DNA of 64,000 nucleotides from assembly GCA_037349315.1 (NCBI GenBank), contig JBAIAC010000018.1:12028001-12092000 (forward strand), written 5' to 3'. A program made the translations under genes and the position numbers. The notes beneath the pieces were generated by a model that saw only the letters and a list, made by a program, of their open reading frames with translations, was not told where the DNA came from and ran no database searches. Below, piece after piece: positions 56,995 to 64,000 of the stretch; the first letter of the stretch is position 1; each line of letters begins with the position of its first letter. The stretch is from Chelydra serpentina. Taxonomy: Eukaryota; Chordata; Testudines; Chelydridae.

Positions 56995-59900
56995 GGCAAA
57001 AGTACCTATGAAAAGTAAATTATGTAATGTTTAGTGACCCAATTTGTTCCCAGTCTCCTGGGTGGAGGGCACCTTGCCAGAATTTATTGTAGTGCTAGTT
57101 GCAAGTGTAGAGTTAAACTGTCTCATTCATTATGTCTGAGGTAATTAAAGAGGAATGTTAGTATGCATTTAGATTTCAAACTTTATTGTTCTGATTTGTG
57201 TGGGGAAGGAATGTCTACTACTGTCATTTGAAAATTCTGCAAACATTGAATTTACCTGTTTTCGTTGTCTGGTTTTAGCCCCACATAATTGAAATCAAAA
57301 CATTAATGTCCCTGACGTTAAACAAGCTTTTCATTGTGTAGCTTTTTACTAATAAAAAAAAGCATAATTAGAAAAACATGTTTAGTGGAACTGTCCAGTT
57401 TTTAGAAGAGAAAACAAAGCACTATTTATTCTAGACAAGAAGATTAAGCCCCCCATTTGGCTAAAAAGATCCACACAAATATGGCCTTTCAGATTATGAA
57501 AGTTGAGAATCTGGCTTCCCTCAGTGTCCAAGCTATTCAAAACCGATTTTCCTTTGAACATGTGAGTTCCTATCACGGATAACCACAAGGGGATGAATAA
57601 CTCAAGCTAATGAGATCTACACCAGTTGCAGAAGTTTAATAACAAATCAGAGATCAGATTCTCACCCTTTTTCTCTGCTGATTGAATTTCCCTCTCTCAC
57701 TTTGCTAGAAGATGATATAACCTACTTTTAAATAATCTTCATTTCTCTTTGAGACGCAGAACGCTGGAAGACTATCTTGGTGGCCACTTGGCAGCTGTCT
57801 TGCTCCCAGAATATTGGTGTTAAAGGACCACCTCTGCATATCCTGTGAAGTTCTCCTTGAAGTCAAATCTAATGATCGTATATCCTAATACTATGTAGCC
57901 CTAGTGAGGAACTGAGGGAACTAAGCAGATCAGCAAAAGTGAGATTGTGCAGTTGTGGTAAAGACACTATTTACTCTTCTGAATCAGGATTAGGCTTTGC
58001 AAGTGCCAAGCCACAGAAGCCCACTGAGTTTCCATGATTCCGTTCCTGCTAAGCCAAACACTTCCCTGAATAGAGAGTTTCAAGTTTGTAATGGAAATGT
58101 TATATATATATTTTCCCCAAAGAAAGACCTTCATGGAGAGTTAAAGACCAATCCTAATTGAAAACTCGCCAATTATTTTAAAGATTTTACTTTAAAAAGA
58201 CAATTTCGTGTATGTGAAAAGTATATTGGCTGCCTGGGTGAAGAAATATTTCTCTATACATAGAACAAATACCACATGGGCAACAGCAATACACTACTCT
58301 CCCCCACGTTCCTACTCTGCTTCAGCCCCGACTAGGAGAAGCACCTTCTACAGTTGATAAGGCACAGTTGTTTTGCCTTTGCATCTATTCAGTCCTTGTC
58401 CTCTGTGCTGAGACTGCCAAAACAACGCCATTTTGATGTGGACAACTGTCCACTGGAAATGCAGATGAGAGCATCAAATCATTTTAAATAGTCCAAAATG
58501 TAGCCATCACATAGTGCTAACTTTCAATCACTATAAACCTGCCTCCAAACTGAAATAGTTACAAAGAGGTGAAAAGCTCTGTATCTTATTTCTAATCCTT
58601 GGACCAGCTAGTTCTCTTTGTAAAATAATTTTTGCCAGTCCATAATAATTAGCCTCATCTGATAGATCTACATTACCCAACACGAAACATGCTTCCCAAC
58701 ATATTGTATTTTGACTTATGCCATCTGATTTATGCCATGCCTTCTAGTGAGGATTATTGAAAATATTCTAGTGTTTGTAATCCGTTTGATACAATATAAT
58801 GGAATATATTGCATAAAAATAAAGTACATTCAGGTAAAAACTGGTATTATGTGGAGCTCTAGTGGTAGTAAGGAAGTAAAGCAGCACATAACACCAAATG
58901 AGACAATGGCAGAGGATATCCTGAGCCTGAAAAGAGAATAGTTGGAAAGTGCCAAAATTAATGTAAAAGAGTTAACATGAAAAGAGAAAACTGTTTGATG
59001 CTTCAGGATCATGGAATACATCTCTGTGTATAAGCATAACACTGTTCTTTAGTGCTAAATCTTGAACTTCATCAATCTTTCTATAGGTAAGCATTAGGAA
59101 TATCAAATCCAGGTTGTATGCATGACTCTTTTTTTTTTGGTTGATAAAATTACTATTGCTTTCCCCCCTAAACCCCCCAATTTGATAATATTTATTACCA
59201 AAACTAGCTAAGCGTTGAGTAAACAGTCCTATTCCAACATTCATATGCCCCATTTCGTGCTAGATGCTAAGATTTCTATATAGGATAGTAAAAAAAAAAA
59301 AAGTATTATCAGTTGCATTATCAGCAAAATACTATATGAACTGTCACAGGGAGTTTCATCCCTGAAGTTCAATAATCTCCTAAAGTTGATGGGTTTGTCG
59401 TGAGTTAATTCCTTGACTAGAGGAGCTCTTTCCTTAAATACCTACTTTGCAGTCTCACATCCTACTGACATACAAATAATTTATAAAAAACACACAATGT
59501 CAAATATTGACTCATTATATTCCATCTCTCTATGCATGTCAGCATCCCCATATTTTAAATAAAGAGCCATTTTTCTCAACACAGTACATCTATAGCATAC
59601 TGTACATCCATGGTGCCCCATCACACACAATGTGCGCCAGTGTCCCTACATTACCTGCTGAACACCAGCATTATCTTCATAATTTCTGAGAAGTCAGAAT
59701 GGTCTGTTGTATATATCAACAGAAGTCTAATAAATAAAATAAAATTAATCTTCAGCAGTTACCTAAAAAATAGCACCAGACCACAAGTAGTAGAGAACAC
59801 AACACAGAAAGGACCATAAAACTATTGTTTGGGTCCACAAGCAACTGATCCTACCACAACAGAACTCAACTCTGAAATCCTTACTCAGACTACACTCCCA

Positions 59901-61208
59901 AAATCTTGGGAGTACAGCCTGAGTAAAGACTTCAGGATTTGGTCCACATTCCTTAAATTGCAGTAATTTACAGTATGAGAGTCACTTTCTAAAATACCAT
60001 ATTATCCATGATGAAGAAAAAAACAGATAACTGAAAAGTTCATAGGTACTCTAGGACAGATTTTAAAGGAACCCTAAAATTATTTGTAATCTTTTTAAAG
60101 CTGCATGTACTTAAAATATTGCATTCTCCTCTTCAAAAAATCCAGAGGCATATAGGGAATATATTTCTTCTCATTAAACTAATGCACAGGCTTGGTTACA
60201 CTTTTTAAGCATCCCCTGTTCTAATTTTATTTTCATGAATATTTTTTCTAACCTTATGCCACCCCACGATGGAAGCAGGGTAACACTTTGGCCTTCATCC
60301 TCTCTCTCAAAGGCTCAGTTGTTTATTAAAAGCTGTGTCCCCCATGTTATATTTAATATTTGTTATTACATGCATGTCTGACAGACAAAGGATAAAAAAA
60401 AGTCAAAAATCCTCTGAATCCAAGGAAACATTTCAAAGTTGTTCCTGTTTACCTGCTGGGCAATTGCACTCTGGAGGCGCTTCTCTTGCTATTCTTATTT
60501 TTGCCAAATGCTCGTAGGATTTCTGTGAGGGAAAGGGGAAACATTAGCCAACTTGGTAAGCATTAGCTCACTCCATTACAGCCAGGATTATAGACGTGCA
60601 TGTGTTAAACTATGATTTACAGCTATTTGAAAGACTGCATAACTAATGATGGCTTCTTTACTTGGACCTGATCCAAACTGTATCAGTGACCTAAACACCC
60701 CGACCACAACTTGAGCATTACACACAGAGAGAGAGAGAGAGCGCTGAGTTTCTACCCATCACAGTTTTACTTGTGTGGTATTACATTGCCATACAAACTA
60801 CCTTTCCCCACACACATCTAGGGCAATATGGATTAAATGTAGAAACGTGGGTTCCTCGGGTGAAAGAAGAGTCAATAACAACATTATACACGAAGGTTAA
60901 CTACTCTATCAGGGTTATTTCAGACACTGCTGCCAACCGGGCTAGAGAGATCCTTATGACAGCCCTTTGAAACCCACACCTTACTTTAACAGACACATCC
61001 AAGGGTTTCTTTTCAAGCCTTAACTTTAGATACTCTTGTATCCAACCCACCCCAAGTAAAACCTTTATTAGGATCAATAATATTCAATAAAAGGATTTTC
61101 CTTTATCTCCATGAGATTATATTATCTTTTAAACACGGGTAAGAGTCCCTGTCTCTTGAGTTCTCTCTCTACTACACAAACATTTGGCAATTTCACTTTG
61201 CTGCAAGT
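56995..61208. other. Intronic sequence, nothing recognised
   Basis: AT-rich, no exon, RNA gene or clear element; (GA)n at about 60726-60741. Confidence 0.5.
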
Positions 61209-61385
61209 CATAGAATATCAGGGTTGGAAGGGATCTTAGAAAGTCATCTAAGTCCAACCCCCTGCGGAAAACAGGAGCAATCCCCAATTTTTGCCCCAGA
61301 TCCCTAAATGGCCCCCTCAAGGATTGAACTCACAACCCTGGGTTTAGCAGGCCAATGCTCAAACCACTGAGCTATCCCTCCCCCC
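61209..61385 (-). mobile_element. tRNA-derived turtle SINE, copy 2
   Basis: Same family and orientation as 24616-24799: tagctcagtggtttgagc box A on the minus strand, gagttcaatcc box B, core gccatttagggatctgggg, CR1-like tail. About 220 bases from the COL25A1 exon end, inside the intron. Confidence 0.88.
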
Positions 61386-61603
61386 AATGTTTCTTTCAAG
61401 CCTTTCCACAAATGGTCCCCCTCACTCACATCTACCCCCCACCCCAACCCCTACTTTCATTTCCAGCATAAATCCTGGGGAATAGCTTTGCTCACGTCAG
61501 TGAAGCAGAAACTCATGTTGGAAATGGCTAATTAAAGGTCCTGCATGGGACATCCCAGTCGCACCCATGTCCAGACACACCGACACCACCAAGTCTTCCA
61601 CAC

Positions 61604-61918
61604 CTGAGCTAGAAGTCGCTCCACTTTTTCTTGCATCATTGAATTTAGCTGATCCAGGGAGAAGCCGGGCAGCAGCTGGTAAGAAGCAGCAGCAGCAGAG
61701 AAGTCCCCTTGGGCGCTCTCGATGGCAGAGACCCTCGCATGTAGATCACTGGTCTTCACCCCCAGATACACACAGGAGGCTACAGCCACCACGGACAGGA
61801 AAGCAGCCAGCAGCGAACTGGAGGGCAGAGTCCAGCTAGGGCAGCAGCGCTGTCCCCCAAGGCAGCTCGGCTCCCCGTTGCCATCCTGCCCTTTGGCTTC
61901 TTGGCTTTTCCCCAACAT
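61604..61918 (-). CDS. COL25A1: Collagen alpha-1(XXV), first coding exon
   Basis: This is 105 codons from ATG (61918-61916) to a CAG|GTGTGG splice donor at 61604/61603. The product is a type II membrane collagen, shed to give a secreted form, made mainly in neurons and muscle. Residues 1-33 form a cytoplasmic head with C19, C25 and C26. Residues 35-53 (SLLAAFLSVVAVASCVYLG) are the membrane span, followed by VKTSDLHARVSAIESAQG and MMQEKVERLLAQ, which match the recalled human protein very closely just before its first collagen domain. A run of four Ala (75-78) is encoded by a GCT repeat. The upstream TTG-initiated extension of this frame is rejected. Later exons lie left of, or beyond, this window. 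Confidence 0.88.
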
Positions 61919-62666
61919 GCTTTTCCACCCTGCAGATGCAGCAGTTTTTCCTCGCCTCCCTCTTTCCCCCCCGGTGGGGGCAACTAGTTTACGGAGGCAA
62001 AAAACAGCTGAAAAAATAAAGCAAGAGCCCAGAAACGGGTTGCACGCTTTCAATGCAAAGAGAGAGCACGCAGCACAGCCTTCATTGCCAACCTCACCAG
62101 GGCACCCCGGGAGGGATCAAAAACCAACCATCCAGCGGGAGAGACCCCAAAAGCCAGCCGGGCAAAAACAATGCAGCAGGGTGAGGGGGATTTTGGGGGG
62201 GGGGGGGAGAGAAGTGTTTCAGACCCCTGGCCCGCCTGGAGAAAAACCTTTGCGAAGTAGCCCAAGAGTGGCGTCTGCAAACGCCTGCCACTTGTCAGCG
62301 AGGTTTCAGGTGCACGGGGAGGAGATGGGGAGGTAAGTAGGGGGGCCCCCTCCCGGAGATGGAGCGGACGGACTTGTTGCTTCCCCTTCTCCCCGCCACC
62401 TGGCTCGCCCCCTAAAACGAGGTTCGGTTCAAGAGCCACGGCACGGCACGGGGGAACCCAGCAAGTGGCTGCAGCCCCGCGGCTCCCCAGCCCCCCGTCT
62501 GTGGGTGTGCGCGAGCCCTGAATCTCCCCCGCACGCTGTATGTGTGTCAGTAGCACAGAGCAGCGGCAGCGGCAGCTTCCCCTTTTCGCTCTCCCCTCCG
62601 TACTGGCCACAGCGCCCGCTGCACGCCGCCTCCAAGCCCCCGACAGAACCTCCCGGGCCTCATTAA

Positions 62667-62676
62667 CATAATTTAT
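62667..62676. promoter_or_regulatory. CATAATTTAT element, promoter-proximal copy
   Basis: CATAATTTAT is an AT-rich island in GC-rich sequence and recurs at 62744-62753. It resembles a POU-homeodomain half site. Confidence 0.35.
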
Positions 62677-62742
62677 TCACCTAGTCCGAGGGGAGGTCGC
62701 CCAGCCCCTCACCCAGCGGGAAGATCGGGGATTCGGCTCTTC

Positions 62743-62755
62743 GCATAATTTATGC
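62743..62755. promoter_or_regulatory. Palindromic POU-type site in COL25A1 promoter
   Basis: GCATAATTTATGC is a palindrome about one central T and fits the POU4 (BRN3) binding consensus as I recall it. It lies about 830 bases upstream of the ATG. Binding is not shown. Confidence 0.4.
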
Positions 62756-63329
62756 AGAATCCCGGACCGCTCACCCAAAGCTGGTTGGCTGCGCCCGACC
62801 GTTCATTAGACTAACGGGCTCGGACAGGCCACTTGCCGGGGGGGGCGGTAAAGGCTGCTCCACGCGGGGCCAGCATGGGGCACCCGACGCAGCTTCAGGC
62901 TCCTGCCCCGCGGTACAGGGGTGGGGCTCTGGCGCTCGGCCAGAAAGAACCTTGCAGCAGTTTATCCTGATTGATAAGAACAGATTTAAAAATTGTATTA
63001 AAAGTCATGTGTAAAATCAAATTGACACAAGTTGAGAAGGAAGGGACTGTACATGTGGGGTCGGGCTCTGGGTTATGGGGGATTGCAAGTATCCCTGACA
63101 AGGTGCATGAGGTACATAGATATCACATAACCAGCATCGATCCCGATTGGGGTGTGGGAGGAGAACTCTGCCTTGTTCCTCTGGGTAGGTGGAGAGCATG
63201 TGGCTTAAGGACAGGGCTTGGCTTGGTCCCTGCTTCTACCACAAACTCCCTGTGAAATCCTAGGCAAGAGCACTACTTTCTGATACTTAGCATTTTCCCC
63301 TCCACAGACCTCTACCTAGAAAGCTTGGT

Positions 63330-63415
63330 AAACAGCATGATCCTTGTGTTACAGCGGAGGAAACTGAGGCACAGAACCATTATGTGACTTGCTCAAGGTC
63401 CCCTGGCCATTCAAG
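63330..63415 (-). repeat. MIR-type SINE fragment
   Basis: ttacagcggaggaaactgag, gcacagaaccattatgtgac and ttgctcaaggtc follow the reverse of MIR. It lies upstream of COL25A1. Confidence 0.65.
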
Positions 63416-63423
63416 TTGGTCTA

Positions 63424-63616
63424 CACTAGAATCAGTCATCAGCAGCTGGCCCATATCAGCTGACTGAGGCTAGCAGGACTACAAAACTGCAGTGTAGATG
63501 TTGCTGCTCAGGCTGGAGCAGGGGATCTGGGACCAGTCCGAGACATCTGAGACCAGCAAGCCCTAGACAGCTGACATAGGCCAGCTGCAGGTGTTTTATT
63601 GCAGTGTAGACATACC
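63424..63616. mobile_element. MITE with ctacact ends
   Basis: tctacactagaatcag and attgcagtgtagacatac are inverted ends, and an internal ctgcagtgtagatgttgc lies midway. Related to the element at 26253-26526. Confidence 0.55.
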
Positions 63617-64000
63617 CTCCGTGGCCAAATCAGGAACAGAAGCCAGGTTTTCCCATACCATGCCCCATCAACTAACTGCTCTCTGAGTCACTCAGTTTCC
63701 CTGTCTGTGAAATAGGAGAGAGAATACTTGCATACTTTCACAGGGGATAAATAAGAGGGTGTTATAATACATAATTCATTAATATATATAGAATTTCACA
63801 GTATTATTCAGTTGCCATTTCTAAAGTGGATGCATGACACCTTTTAAGAATGAAAAATACAATTGTGTGTGCAATTTAGTTGCTATTTGCAAAGTGTGTG
63901 CACTCAGACTCTACTCAATATGCTTCTTTCATGCACCCTGCACAAATTCTGTATCACTTGAGAGCTCTTTACTTCTTCCCCTACCCTGTGCTTGTGTAGT
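63617..64000. other. Intergenic sequence, nothing recognised
   Basis: AT-rich to mixed, with a possible MIR scrap (gagtcactcagtttccctgt) near 63685. No gene. Confidence 0.45.

Larger units (their letters stand above)
61919..62940 (-). promoter_or_regulatory. COL25A1 5' region, CpG-rich promoter
   Basis: The sequence is markedly richer in G, C and CpG than the rest of the window from about 61540 to 62940, consistent with a CpG-island promoter and 5' UTR. There is no classical TATA box. The transcription start cannot be fixed by eye. A long G run occurs at about 62195-62207. Long ORFs on both strands here are compositional. Confidence 0.7.

Noticed and set aside
61919..62053. N-terminal extension of the COL25A1 frame up to 62053
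   Set aside because: It would start at TTG; the ATG at 61918 gives the expected short cytoplasmic head, and the extension has no collagen-family similarity.
62050..62635. Long ORFs on both strands upstream of COL25A1
   Set aside because: CpG-rich promoter sequence; no domain or conserved start.

Overview
The window reads as an intron-rich piece of a vertebrate genome, most likely a cryptodiran turtle. The evidence is the repeat set. It has CR1 LINE fragments, including one with its reverse-transcriptase region, and two copies of a tRNA-derived SINE whose tail copies the CR1 3' end, which is the arrangement of turtle SINEs. It also has many hAT-type and other short inverted-repeat elements. 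Species is not determinable by eye.

Only one host coding exon is recognisable: on the minus strand near the right end (61604-61918), the first coding exon of COL25A1, a type II transmembrane collagen. It sits in a GC- and CpG-rich promoter region (about 61540-62940) and ends at a GT splice donor. The gene runs leftward and no second exon was found, so about 1-61603 is probably COL25A1 intron 1, and about 62950-64000 is upstream flank.

The outstanding object is a complete gammaretrovirus-like endogenous retrovirus (15194-23941, plus strand, so antisense to the host gene). Its two 561-bp LTRs read as identical over their full length and are flanked by a 4-bp duplication (ATGA). Inside are a tRNA-Arg-like primer site, a leader with a small membrane-type ORF, gag, a TAG stop in the same frame as pro-pol with a stem-loop right after it, an uninterrupted pro-pol, an uninterrupted env overlapping pol by 4 bases, and a polypurine tract. 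No frameshift or premature stop is visible, so the insertion is young. Env has an unusual disulfide-loop spacing (CX7CC) and no obvious hydrophobic fusion peptide directly after the cleavage site.

The rest is a layered repeat landscape. 1-15.2 kb: CR1 tail, mariner-like MITE, hairpin-rich MITE, GC-rich minisatellite element, and a foldback hAT element with a second hAT MITE inside it. 24-40 kb: L2-like relic, SINE, MITEs, a second foldback hAT element split by a CR1, a hAT MITE and a second GC-rich element. 40.7-44.4 kb: a structurally full-length but broken RTE-like LINE with a 12-bp target duplication. 47-57 kb: MIR with a nested MITE, another LINE relic, a CR1 tail and a small hAT MITE. 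61-64 kb: a SINE, the COL25A1 exon and promoter, MIR and MITE sequence. No rRNA, functional tRNA, CRISPR or prokaryotic feature was seen.
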